NCBI GenBank assembly: GCA_001574975.1
Contig: KQ965732.1
Location: 496,001-560,000 of the forward strand
DNA length: 64,000 nt
Direction of reading: 5' to 3'
DNA from: Gonapodya prolifera JEL478
Lineage: Eukaryota > Monoblepharomycota > Monoblepharidomycetes > Monoblepharidales > Gonapodyaceae
The position numbers were made by a program, and so were the translations under genes. The notes beneath the pieces were generated by a model that saw only the letters and a program-made list of their open reading frames with translations, was not told where the DNA came from and made no database searches. Below are positions 14,383 through 25,165 of the stretch, in pieces. Position 1 is the first letter of the stretch; every line of letters begins with the position of its first letter.

Positions 14383-15862
14383 ATGGCTGCTGAAAAAAGA
14401 AAGCGTCTTCTTTTCGCGATGATGGAGTTTTTGCAGGACTGCAAGGACACTGTGGATGGGGAGGAGAAGAAGGAGTCTCTGGATGTCGCAATTCAATGTA
14501 TGTGTTTGTTCAGACGTTGGTCAGGCAGAGTGAAGTCTGATTGTCTCTCTACACAAGGCATTTCGGATTCATTTTCCATCGATCTCACCGATGCCGCACA
14601 GCAAACACTTTACTCAATCAAACCTCTCAACCTTCTTTCCATCTTTGACGTCTATCTCAAAACCGTGGCTTCCAAGCAGGTCCGCTCTGGAATGCAATAT
14701 TTTCCGCGCTGCTAACTTTGCCTGACCGTGTTTCGGTTTGTGGTGAATTCAGGCCCCGAAACCCTCGCCCCCAGTCACGAAAGCTCAAGTTGGAGAGGCT
14801 GCGGTTGCACCCGAAACCGTTCCTTCCTTGCAAAAATCTCGAACGGCGGAACCCATTGTGACAGAGCCACATGAGCCTTCCCAAGAAGATCGTAAGCGTG
14901 CAGACTTGAAAAAGGGCGAGGGGAACAAGCGAATGGCGGAAAAGCAGTACGACGAAGCAATAAAGCTTTATACGGAAGCGATTGAATTGGACCCTGTAAA
15001 TGCTGTCTACTACTCGAACAGGTGGGACCATTCGTTTCTGCCTGATGGAGTCAACCTAAAAAATACTCTTAATTCCAGAGCTGCCGCCCATAGCCAGAAG
15101 GGTGATCATGAAAGCGCCATCGTGGATGCGCAGGCTGCTGTTACGATCGACCCCAATTACTCGAAAGCGTATAGTAGGTTGGGGTGAGTGTTATTGTGAT
15201 ACATTCCAGCCATCTCTGTGATTGACAAAAGGCAATCAAAGCCTTGCTCATTACTCTCTAGGAAATTACGTGGACGCTGTTAATGCCTACGAAAAGGGAC
15301 TTGAGCTCGAGCCTGGAAACTCGAACTGGCGCCAACAACTTCAAATGAGCCGAGACAAGGTCGCTTCCGCCGAATCGCCAAGCAGTCCAGAAAGTCCCAC
15401 CGGTGGATCGAGAGCCGCCCCCGGTGGTTTTGGTGCTGGTGGGGCCAATCCTTTGGCCGGTCTTGCCGGGATGCCAGGATTGGGCGGACCTGGAGGTTTG
15501 GATTTCAACTCGTATGTACAGCCCAGCCCGTTCTTGTTTTCGAATTCTCAACAATGACCCCTCCCTCAACCATCCCATGTATTTCCGGCTGCATTTTGTG
15601 ACCAGAATAATGGGCAACCCTAGTGAGTTAATGGAGTTGGAGGTCGACAAATTACCTTGGTGTAACGCGTCAATTGCTTTCCAAAAAGTGTTCCAACAGA
15701 TGGCCCAACAATTAATGAGCGATCCACAGGCAATGCAAAATCTGATGAGTAACGTGAGTATTTGGTGTTGATTCTGGATTCCAACATTGCGCGTTGACTA
15801 ACGTAACACCATAGCCAATGGTGCAGAATATGCTTGGTAACATGGGTGGAGCGAGACCTTAA
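14383..15862 (+). CDS. SGT2: Small glutamine-rich TPR co-chaperone Sgt2/SGTA
   Basis: Co-chaperone that receives tail-anchored membrane proteins and passes them to the Get4/Get5-Get3 pathway. The N-terminal dimerisation domain reads RLLFAMMEFLQDCKD, KKESLDVAIQC and, after an intron, ISDSFSIDLTDA. A three-repeat TPR core follows: ADLKKGEGNKRMAEKQYDEA, ELDPVNAVYYSNRAAAHSQK, DPNYSKAYSRLG and HYSLGNYVDAVNAYEKGL. A Gly/Pro/Met linker and a hydrophobic Met/Gln-rich tail (FQQMAQQLMSDPQAMQNLM, PMVQNMLGNMGG) complete the protein. The TPR Asn/Lys residues that clamp Hsp70/Hsp90 EEVD tails are present. It ends 53 bp from the stop of TPX2 on the other strand. Confidence 0.93.
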
Positions 15863-15915
15863 AGTTAACTTGGTAGATTCGAAATCCCAAATATACAACA
15901 AAAAAAGGCAAACAA

Positions 15916-18653
15916 TTATGCAATGTCGACCGGTCGCATTCCCATTTTAGACCTTCCAATCTCCTTTTCAAGACGCTTCCTCTTTTCACCTGAGAATAAA
16001 GGTCAGAATTCGGGGACAAGAAGCATCTTCGCGCAAAATAGCCTCACCAATCATTGGAGACATAGGCTCGGTCAACTTCTGGACAGATGGCTTTATCATA
16101 ATTGGTGGGTAGTGTTTGATTGGGTTTGCTCTTGGAACCGCGAGCTCTCGTAATTTACGGGCTTCCTTTTTGCTGATCAGCTGCAAGTGCAATTTAAAGT
16201 TACTGACCGTTTCTCTGAAAGCACGTTTCCCTGCCACTCACCTCCTGTTGCCTCATGGCCTCATCCTTTCGCCTCCGTTCTTCTTCTTCCTTTGCACGTA
16301 TTTCTTCATCGAACCCTTTTCTCTCTTCCGCCCTAACCTCTGTATGGAGGGTAATATCATCCGCCACGGTAAGGGGTTTGGTTGACTTCTTCGGAATGAA
16401 AGGAACGGATTCGTATAGAGGATTCGCATGGAAATTCGCAGCATTTTCCTTGTCTTGCAACTCCGCCTCAAGCTCTCGCTGAAATTTCGTTCGGTGAATT
16501 TGGCCGCGCTGATCCGTGAGAAGTGGGAATGGCTCTGGCTTTGTGGTTGGTTTCACTGCCGGGTCTGGCAGAGGCTGTTGTATAAAATATTAGCACGTAT
16601 CCGTATCACTAAATGCAATGCAAAATCTCACATCAGGTTCATCGTCGGGAAGGGGCCGTGCTTTGAATTCCCGGGCTTTCCGCTCAAGCTCCTGCAACTT
16701 TTGTACATTTTCCTCATGCTCTTTCCTTTTCTTCTCTGTAATCTCGTCCCCAGGAAGTTTCACAGGCTTCGGAAGGACCAGTCGATGCTCGATAACTGGT
16801 TGAAAATCAGGTTTGGTCAAGTCTGGTACAGGGTTTGCTTTGATGTGTCTCTGCGGCGTCTCCGGCCGAGGAGGTGGGGGACGCGGCTTTTGAATCGCAG
16901 GTGACTCCGGTACAGTAAGGGGAGCAGGTTGCTTTTGTGGCACACCTAGAGGCTCCGAGGTTTCCAATATCTGGGCAATGTGAACGAGCTCGTTATGCAA
17001 CGTTGGCCAATGCAAGCATTTCTCAACGTACCTTCTTGTTCAAGGGCTTCGCTCTAAATTCAGGCTGGAGCTCTGCAAGCTCTCGCTCTTCCAATGTCGG
17101 TATTCTTGTGCGAAAGTGTGTGATTAAAAGTGGTGAGTGCTATACGACGAGATGATAAATACCGTGCCATCGGCTTCTGCCTCATCTTGGTACGGAGAAA
17201 AGGCGACTTGGGCTGAGTGAGTTTTGAAGGAGAATGCTTTAACGACTGCATCGGTAGCTGTTGGGAACAGAGATATTAGATTGCCAAAAGAATGTTCGTG
17301 GTCAAACCTTACTGGTGCCTTTGTTTTGAATCGGTCCGGTACGGTTGTCTCAAATTGCTTGACCTTAACTGCAAGCGGAACAAACGGAGAACGAGACACC
17401 TCCGTGTTCCCCGACTGGCGGAATGCAGCGGAATGTGCGGTGTGAAAATTGAAAGGTTTCGGAACGGTTCGATCGGGCAGCGTCCGGCCAAGACCAGAGG
17501 AAGCCACAGCATGGGCGATGGAGGTAGTTGCTGCTTTGGTGGTTGCATTCTTCTTTTGCTGTTTTTTCTAGGTAAGTGGGCATAGTGAGTGAAGAGTCCA
17601 AAAAGGGGAAAGAAAAGGAATGTTTCCAGAAACTCACCTGCACAACTCCACCGTTCTTTTTGGGACCGAGGAGGTCTCTGTCTCTGTCTCTTAATTTCAT
17701 CGGATGAGTGCGACATTCCGTTGCAAAGTGGAACTCTTGAGGGATTGTCAGGGGCTTTGTCGATCTAATCGGAACCGCCATTGGGATGAACGGGTCCAGC
17801 GACTTGGCAGAAGCATGCGTGGCAACTCCGCTGGTGGCTGCGGGAGTAGCCGGCACAGACGTAACTAGCCTCCTCTTCGTAGAAGCTTCAATCACAGGAA
17901 AATCCTCCGCCTGCGTAATCTGGGGCTGCATGGGCGCCGCGTGTGGTTTCTGGACAGCCAAGGATGCCGATGAGCTCGCCGCTGTCTCAGTAGCAGAAGA
18001 TGGCCGGGGTTTGAGAGTTCGACCGGCGGATCCATGGAGGCGCTTGCTGAGCCGCGTCTCCCGTTTTGCAGGACTTTTGAGAGGAGAGTTTGAAAGGGAA
18101 ACGAAGAAGCTCGCACTGTGTGACGAGGAGATTACACAGGCTCAGGAAAGAATGGAATCAGCACAATTACCTGTTCGAACCGAATACTCCACTCGAAGTC
18201 CCGACCTGCGATACTCTAGCTGGTGACGGATGCTTTTCGTCTGGCGAAGAGTGAATTGAAATGAATTGAAATTGGGTAACGTGGTTGCTGGGTAAAAGAC
18301 ATACCAAACCAGCTGTCTACTTTCGGATCCTCCTTTCCTTCAACAAAATCATAGAATTTCGGTGCTCGGAACTCGTAGCGTGAGTCAACTAGGCCAGACG
18401 CATTGGCGTCGACCCGCGCCGCAATGGAAGGTTCTGTACCAGCCGATTGGACACCTCTACCACTAGATGCGCCCCGACGAAAGGAAGATGCACCACTGCT
18501 TTTGCTGTCATCGTCCGTTTTTGTGACTTCGTCTCCATCCGCGCCAGTAGGTTTCACATATCGGCGGCGGGAACGTCCAAGGATCCATCGCCGATTGGTG
18601 GACGAAGCGCTGGCACTGGTTTCTAGCTCGGCTGTGGCACGCTCCTCCTGCAT
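15916..18653 (-). CDS. TPX2: TPX2-family spindle assembly factor
   Basis: Microtubule-associated protein that in animals and plants activates Aurora A and nucleates spindle microtubules. Near the N-terminus is YEFRAPKFYDF followed by KVDSWFG, the layout of the Aurora-A-binding element (Y-x-x-x-A-P-x-F ... D-S-W-F). The long middle has repeated lattice motifs such as TKPLTIPQEFHFATECRTHP, SKSLDPFIPMAVPIRSTKPL and KVKQFETTVPDRFKTKAPVR. The C-terminus has coiled-coil TPX2 segments (FHANPLYESVPFIPKKSTKP, EERKGFDEEIRAKEEEERRR) and a final exon ending SGEKRKRLEKEIGRSKMGMR, then a stop at 15916-15918. Start taken at the ATG at 18653, upstream of the Aurora motif. It has many short introns. Identity of the family is clear; the fungal occurrence is the notable point. 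Confidence 0.87.
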
Positions 18654-18769
18654 TTCGTACCCGATCGTGGCGAGTTTTCTGGGTTTTGGTGGACGGAATG
18701 CGTGTTAAGCGCAAAGCCACTTGAGGGGTTTTTGGAACCCAATTCAACCGAAGTTTAGTTCATCCTAGC
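18654..18769. promoter_or_regulatory. Shared promoter between TPX2 and the small gene at 18770
   Basis: A 116-bp gap between divergent ATGs (18653 on minus, 18770 on plus). It must hold the start-proximal signals of both genes; no recognisable element stands out. Confidence 0.35.
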
Positions 18770-19075
18770 ATGTCAGGTTCAACAGACAAAACGGCCTCGG
18801 AGACGCCACGGGCATCATTGAGAGAAACTCTTTTTGCCCAGCCCGATCCTACACCACCATCCTTGGAGGAGGAAGCTATTCGGAGGAAAAAGTTCGTCCT
18901 TCAAAAATATGGTACTCAAGGCTGGTCAGAGGGAGCAGCTCTAGTGAAGGCCCATCGCTGTCGAGACCATATGAGAGATGTGGTAGACTCTCTGGAACGC
19001 GATGGAGTATTCTGGAAGCCATTTCTCACTCTGGCCCAGTGTCTATGGAGTTCTGAAGGGTTGAGTCTCAATTAA
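18770..19075 (+). CDS. Small protein of unknown function (about 100 aa)
   Basis: A single open frame from the ATG at 18770 encodes an acidic/basic mixed, non-membrane protein of about 101 residues. It has a disordered Ser/Thr/Pro N-terminus (LFAQPDPTPPSLEEE) and a probably helical second half (RKKFVLQKYGTQGWSEGAAL, HRCRDHMRDVVDSLERDGVF, KPFLTLAQCLWSSEG). I do not recognise the family. If the GTTGAG-CAG segment 19060-19095 is an intron, the protein would end in SEGFFSFCTPT at 19123 instead of SLN at 19075. Its position opposite TPX2 with a 116-bp shared promoter and the regular amino-acid use support a real gene. Confidence 0.5.
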   Translation: MSGSTDKTASETPRASLRETLFAQPDPTPPSLEEEAIRRKKFVLQKYGTQGWSEGAALVKAHRCRDHMRDVVDSLERDGVFWKPFLTLAQCLWSSEGLSLN

Positions 19076-19325
19076 ACTGAGCTCTACTTGATCAGGTTTT
19101 TCTCATTTTGCACTCCAACATAGAGCGGAGCCAACACGAATCCGTTCGGAGTCACATTAAGAAAACAATCCCGGCCTTTAAGCTTTCGAACCGAAAGCGG
19201 TCACACTTGAAAAACAGAGTCTGCAAAAAGGAAGGAAGGAAAGGAAAGGTGACAGGAGAGAGAAAGGACACAATGCATTTAACTACATATTCATTTTCAC
19301 GATACCAAAATAAACCACGTTAGCC

Positions 19326-21798
19326 TCAGCTCCCGTCATCTCCTTCGTCCTCTGTCCCTTCCGACCTCTGCAAACTCAACACTCTCCTCACAGCCCCAAT
19401 GTCTCTTTGCTCCCCAAGGACGTAATCCAAGATAGCCTGGCGGGCGGGATCTCTAAATGTCGCGTAGTACAACCGAGTGACGCTGTTCGAAGCGTCTTGT
19501 ATCAAACCCCATACGCGACGTCTGCCTCGCCTCGTAAAATCCCCTTTCAGGGCGGCAGTTCCGGTTGTCGAAATGGATATTGCGTCACCCATGTTCGCCC
19601 AAATATCGCAGTAAATAGCATCGAAGTCCTAACGAACAGGGTGGGAAGAAACTGTTCACCCAGGTTGGGGTTACAACACACTTTGAAACTTACTGCGTAG
19701 TGTTTGATGCCTCCTTCTGGGTTAAGTTGAAGACCCAATCGGAAGAGAATGGTGTTGAGCATGTCTCTTGCAATGACGCTCTGCACAACATTCGTTCTGC
19801 TCGAAATTAAATGACTTAGGCTTTCAAACATCAAACTTCAACGCAACCTCGAACCTGTCCAAGCAATCCATGCAATTTGTGCGAAAGACCGCTTTCTGCT
19901 CGGTTAAAACATCAACTTCCGATGCCCAAAAGTACCTAGTTGACCCCGATTGTCAGCGACGAAATCAAACAGAAACAATTACATTACTCACTCCATTTTC
20001 CCCTCCATCTCTGGTGCAAGTATGTCACGCAACCGCTGTAAATTGCGGTAGTCGGATCCACTACAGTTCGAATGGAAATCCCATTCCATATAGGTGACTT
20101 GGGGTAGATCAAGGCGCGAAACCAATTCTGCGAAATCTTTGTCACGGATCAGATGGATAATTCGTCATTCAAAGGGCGCAGCTCACATCGCCCCACAACC
20201 GATTCCTTCCCTTCGGTTTCCACCAAATTCACAACAATGATGTCACCGTACCTCTGGAGTAAGTCGTCAAAGTGTTTCTGCATTGCTGACTCTGATTCCT
20301 CTCGACTCCCATCAATTTGCGGCATCGGCTTAAGTTCTATTTTCTTGGGAAGTTGGGACCAAAAGAGCGGTATCGACCCACGAACTTGAACAAATGAAGC
20401 ATCATGGCGGCGACCCAGCAGAGAAAGACTGACAATCTGCTCTGTCTCTACAAAACTGGATGCGTGGCCCTTGGCGTTGACTCCTCGCCGCTGAAATCTG
20501 CAAATATCGTCTTCGTGTCTTCTCACCCTTTGCCCAACAATCGAAGAATGGGATGCTCACCGAATACTGGACCGCTGTTTACTTCTTCTACTTATAAGTA
20601 TATAGTCGAAAGTGTAACCCTCCATTTGACACTTCTCAATGGCGACAAAGCCTTCCATGATGGGAAGAATAAATCTATCCAGCTTTCCGGGAAACAACGT
20701 TGCAACAATGAAACCTCAAGAAACGCACGAAATCATCTCAACTTTTGCCACCACTAACGGCTTTTGCATATCCTCATTCCACCAGAACCTGCTATCTACG
20801 GTTTGCCAAAGGCATCCCGCTTTAGGATTCTTGTGCTTACACTGGAGAGACCGAGTGATGTCAAAATCGTAAGAAAAAAAGAAGACCCGTCCTTCAAGTA
20901 TGAGTCTTAGTTCATCGATGACTCGAAAATCTATCTGTAACATCTCGGCTGGAAGCTTGAAAGTGATTATTAGAAGAGCGAATTTCCGCTCACATCTTCG
21001 TTATTGGATGAATCCTTGCTACTTGATTCTGGAGACGCGTTTTCAGTCGATAAAGATGCCGGTGTCTCTTCTGAGGGTTGAAATGCCCGCGACGTTGATG
21101 GTTTTGTGGACCACCACGACCGAGGCTCTGGAGGAGGAGAGCTTCGTGGCTTTCCTTCTGGTTCCGGTGAGGTTCTTCTAACAAGGTCGAGTTGTGCAGA
21201 AAGGGCTTCCGAAGCATCCCGAAAGCGGGACGAAAAGCCACCAAAGCCCTGGGAAACCGCTTGTCCAAAGTGCGCACGCTGCGCCTTTCGAGCTTTATCA
21301 TTGATCTCCTACAGTGATCCCGGAATGGAGATATGATGCTTGAAACTCTTGCCTGGATTAATTCCGAACCTTCAAACTGTCTCTCCGTTCCCAAGAGGTC
21401 TTAACATCACGACGCGCCTTTTCGAAAGATAAAACTGCTTCGCCCTGACTTTTGAGAGAAACAAAAAGAACCTTCCCCAATCGATAAATGTTGTGGTCGT
21501 ACATCTGTCCCACCCTCATTCGAGATTGAATGACGACGAGATACGAGCACACCTCAAGGTCAACGAGCCCAATAACTCCCATCGCGTCTATGCACTTGTC
21601 TGAATCCATCTGCGCAGCATCAATCGCTTCACATTTCTTGGGCACTGGCGACCTGATGCCATACGCGAGACTGAAGCTGTCCTGTGATTGTGTTGCACCG
21701 TCCGTCTGTGGAGCCTGAATCACCAGCCGATCGCACTCGGCAAGAAGAATTAGCTGTCGTGTGGGTCTGTCTGTCTCTACTGGAGCCGTGCCTTCCAT
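19326..21798 (-). CDS. SAC-domain phosphoinositide phosphatase (Sac1/Sac2-like, soluble)
   Basis: Phosphatase acting on PI4P or other phosphoinositides. The N-terminal SAC subdomain runs from MEGTAPVETDRPTRQLILLA through AMGVIGLVDLEVCSYLVVIQ. The catalytic part holds CRFQRRGVNAKGHASSFVET and FVQVRGSIPLFWSQ, then RTNCMDCLDR|TNVVQS, the CX5R catalytic loop, interrupted by an intron at the R/T junction (near 19803-19860). The C-terminus runs DAISISTTGTAALKGDFTRR and NSVTRLYYATFRDPARQAI, and ends in an acidic tail. Sac1 has two C-terminal membrane spans; none is visible here, so a soluble Sac1-like or Sac2/INPP5F-like enzyme fits better. FIG4 and synaptojanin fit less well: there is no 5-phosphatase domain. 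Confidence 0.85.
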
Positions 21799-21819
21799 CG
21801 ATCGTTGCTCGTCAGGTGC

Positions 21820-22160
21820 TCAGCATTTCATCCCAATGGCTTCACGTGAAAGGTTTAGCCGACCAACCTTCAGAGGTCTTGCACCCAATTCTCGCGCCAA
21901 TTGCCGGCCTATCGCTGCTTCTGCGTGATGCAAAAGCTGGCGATCGTGTAGATAATATGCATATCGCTGAACTTCGTCCACTAATTTCAGCCTGACGTAC
22001 CCAGATGCAAGATCGACCAACTTCTCCCAATAAGTCGGTTGCTTGCAAACACTTCGCGGAACTCCGAGGAAAGCGAGGGGTGCAGAATTGTGCAAGCACT
22101 GCGAGGATACACAGTCCTTTTCGACTTACGTAGCATGCCCGAATGAAATACTCTTGCGCG
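21820..22160 (-). CDS. Short unexplained coding fragment upstream of the SAC gene
   Basis: Two open segments on the minus strand, DAAQEYFIRACY and CLHNSAPLAFLGVPRSVC..., join in phase across a 31-nt GT-AG segment. They continue helical and basic (EKLVDLASGYVRLKLVDE, HHAEAAIGRQLARELGARPL) to a TGA at 21820. No in-frame ATG precedes it before a stop near 22183. The frame after its TGA runs straight into the SAC start codon at 21798. It could be the 3' end of a small gene with an unseen first exon, an upstream coding exon of the SAC gene, or a gene remnant. The amino-acid pattern faintly recalls a Sel1-like helical pair, but I would not name it. Confidence 0.25.
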
Positions 22161-22298
22161 GCGTCAGGTGACGTAGTTAGACGTAAATTTCAAACTAAAT
22201 GCTATCTTAGATAGACTCAAAATTAAATAATAAATTAAATTCAAAAATGAATCTTTCCTCTTCCCCCTCTTTTCTTCCCGGCCGCCAGCGGTTGGTGA

Positions 22299-23566
22299 CT
22301 ACATCTCCGAAAATGCAACGGGGGGCAATGCGCCCACAATTCGAACATTTCTGGTGAGCTGTGACGCGTGTCGCAAAATGTCTTTGGCTCTGCTGATTGC
22401 AAGTTTCGTCGGGAATTGGTCCAAATCCAATTCTGGTAGGGGTGTTTTCGAAATTTGTCCCGTGACGACGGGAAGAACGGGGGATATTCTCGGCTGTCTA
22501 AGCTTTCCTGTGTGATCAAGCTTGGCGCAGTAAAATGTTTCCGTTTACCCGAGTTATGCCAAACATCGACACAGATAAACCCACCTTCATCACGAGCTTA
22601 CTGCGTTGATCTCGGGAATATTGGGAGGCACGTGATGTTTCGGAGCTACCTTGATTCTTATCTGGGGCATGCGCAAACTGGAGCTCGCTCCATCCAGCAG
22701 GATTTCGCTGTATTATGAACGATCCCATGTTCAGAAAACGTCTACTGGGTTCCCGCGGAGCTGTAGGACAGTCCACTTTCAGACTTTCCGAATTTATGGG
22801 CCGTCGAATGTCCGTCAGACTGCGTGGGTTCTTTAGATGAGTTTCTGTGTGCGGACGTCGTGAAAGTAGAGGCTCCGAAAGTGACAGAGATTTCGTTACC
22901 GGTCCCGCGATCACACTTGGGTGGGACTTGTGACTCAAATGACAAGAATTTACGTTTCTGGTGGTCTCGGAGCTTTCCTCCATCGAGGTCACGTCAAGTG
23001 AAGCGGAGATAGCCTCACACGTATTGGAATCGCAACTGGAGCCTCTGATGGAAGTTTTCCGGGGTCGTGGCGAGGTGCTTTTGTGTGCTATTGGATTGAC
23101 ATTTCCACGGTGAAGCGTCGATATCTCTGGGCTCCTCTTCTTTCTTTTCGCCTGACCAATCTTCGTTGTAATGATTCTTATTGAGTCCTCAGCTGGTGGA
23201 GAATTTTGGTATTGAAATATCGAAGAAGGAAAATCCTCGGGTTCCGTCCAACCAACGAGCTTGTCTTCCGTTTCTTTATCTTCGCCCGTTCCGAAAGATT
23301 CCACTGAATCTGCTTCTGGCCAGAGTCCATCCAAAGATACTTTGACTGCTGAGTGGTCGGGTTGGTTCATGAATGAAAAGCATACGGCGAAGACTCTGAG
23401 CCTTCGCAGCGGCTAACTTGGTCTGCCCATCCTCTGTATAATCTATATCATAGACCAGAGCCACCTTGTGAGGATGAAAAAGCCTCTTGGCAACGTCCAT
23501 CACCTTTTCTGGCAGATATTGCACGATGCATTCTTGGTCCGTCCACGGCACATGAATTGGCCTCAT
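22299..23566 (-). CDS. Unknown protein, probably nuclear, Ser/Lys/Arg-rich
   Basis: From the ATG at 23566 the first exon gives a compact, conserved-looking block (MRPIHVPWTDQECIVQYL, DVAKRLFHPHKVALVYDIDY). A 41-nt intron follows, then LKVSLDGLWPEADSVESFG and a long Ser/Thr/Lys/Arg-rich disordered stretch with basic patches (KRKKR) suggesting nuclear import. A further intron near 22516-22560 joins a last exon ending DILRHASQLTRNVRIVGALP and a stop at 22299; its acceptor is uncertain by a few nucleotides. I do not recognise the family. Only the first ~70 residues and the last ~40 look folded. Its start lies 18 bp from that of GPI14 on the other strand. Confidence 0.6.
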
Positions 23567-23584
23567 TTCCACACATGTAATGCG
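23567..23584. promoter_or_regulatory. 18-bp gap between divergent start codons
   Basis: The minus-strand ATG at 23566 and the GPI14 ATG at 23585 leave 18 bp. At least one transcript must begin inside the coding sequence of the other gene, or one real start lies further in. Confidence 0.35.
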
Positions 23585-25129
23585 ATGATAAGCAAAACGA
23601 AAGTCTTTGCTCTCGCTACAGCACTTCGATTGATATTGATCGTTTACGGAGAGTGGCAGGACAGAAATTTCGTCGTAAAGTACACGGATATTGACTATGA
23701 GGTCTTTACGGACGCTGCCTCTGCAATCGTCACCGATTCCAATCTGGCATCCTTTGGAATACATGGATCGGAGACAAATCTGAACCCGGAGGGAAAAGGA
23801 TCATTGGGAAGTCCTTATGAGAGGAGAACCTATCGCTACACGCCGTTACTTGCATGGGCTCTTCTGCCGAACGTTCTACTACCGTCAATGATTGGCAGGA
23901 TCTGGGGGAAAGCTTTGTTTGCGTCTTGTGATTTGGCGGTGGGATATCTTCTCAATGAAATACTGGAGCGCACGGAGTCGTCCACCTCAGTTTACTCGTC
24001 TTGGTGGCTCTTGAACCCATTCGTTGCCATTATATCAACGAGGGGTAATGCAGAATCAATTTTGGCCCTGCTGGTTGTTGGAAGTTTGCATCTGCTGCTG
24101 TCCGGTCAAGACACCTGGTGTGCCATAGTGTTTGGATTGGCCGTACACTTCAAAATCTATCCAGCAATGTACGCGCTTCCTTTCTTTCTCTTTTACAAGC
24201 GAAAAACCATGGCGAATGGAGGCGAGGGACAATGGATGCTGACGCAAGTGTCAGTGTGACTTCATGTTGTTATCTTTTGTTTTCTTCAAACTCATCTTGG
24301 TTTGCTCCTCCAGGAAACTCTATGTGAATAGGCACAGTATGAAGTTTGCCATCATCAGCTTCAGTGTGTTCATGTTATTGAATGTGCTTGCTTATGAATG
24401 GTGGGTGTGAGGTGTGCAGGCCCATCCAAAACGCGTGATGCAAAAGTTTCAACAAATATGTTTTATCTTAATAGCTATGGTGACGCATTTATAAATGAGG
24501 CATTTTTGTTTCATCTTGGACGCCGCGACCATCGCCACAATTTCTCTGCGTACTGGTACCATCTGTACCTCTCGTATGCAAACACCTCCCCGACCAATCT
24601 CCTCGCATTTTTACCTCAACTTCTGGTTGTAGGTGCACTGGGTGTGCGCTACCAGAGTGACCCCGCTTTCGCTGCGTTCATGCAAACAATTGCGTTTGTC
24701 GCCTTCAATAAAGTCTGTACGAGTCAGGTGCGTCAATATAAACATAGTTTTTGGTACAAATTGTGATTCTAAACTTTCTCGTCGAAAGTATTTCATGTGG
24801 TACATCTGCCTGGTTCCGCTTGTGCTTCCGAAGGTCAGATTGGAGAGATATGGACTGAAAAGTTTCTTGCTTCTTGCAAGTTGGGTAGCTCCTCAGGTGA
24901 TTCCTGCAATTTTGAGCGAGGGGGAGTTCATCGCTCAAGTGCTGCGTGTGTGAACTCCTTCCAGGTTCTGTGGCTCCACTTTGCCTACCGCTTGGAACAC
25001 TTGGGCGTTGCAGATTCTATGGTTCCAATGTGGTTGTCGTCGCAAATGTTTTTAGTTGCCAATTGCTGGGTTATTGTGGAGTTTGCGAAGGCGCATCAAT
25101 CGGCGAATAGATCACAGAAGAATGATTGA
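23585..25129 (+). CDS. GPI14: GPI mannosyltransferase 1 (PIG-M/Gpi14)
   Basis: ER multi-span enzyme that adds the first alpha-1,4-mannose from dolichol-phosphate mannose to the GPI anchor precursor. The N-terminal hydrophobic span (VFALATALRLILIVYGEWQD) is followed by the luminal YTDIDYEVFTDAA, containing the DxD catalytic motif. RRTYRYTPLLAWALLPN, WWLLNPFVAIISTRGNAES, FGLAVHFKIYPAMYALPFF and the late block YHLYLSYANTSPTNLLAFLP are all family signatures. After further introns come YFMWYICLVPLVLPK and a last hydrophobic segment (SSQMFLVANCWVIVEFA). The ATG at 23585 precedes the first span directly. Catalysis in this family needs a Pbn1/PIG-X partner, not seen here. Confidence 0.93.
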
Positions 25130-25165
25130 GCTGTTAACCCTTTTCCCTTTTCTGCTTGACGATTC

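Noticed and set aside
16428-16904. Plus-strand open frame of about 158 codons
   Set aside because: Antisense to conserved TPX2 exons and their introns.
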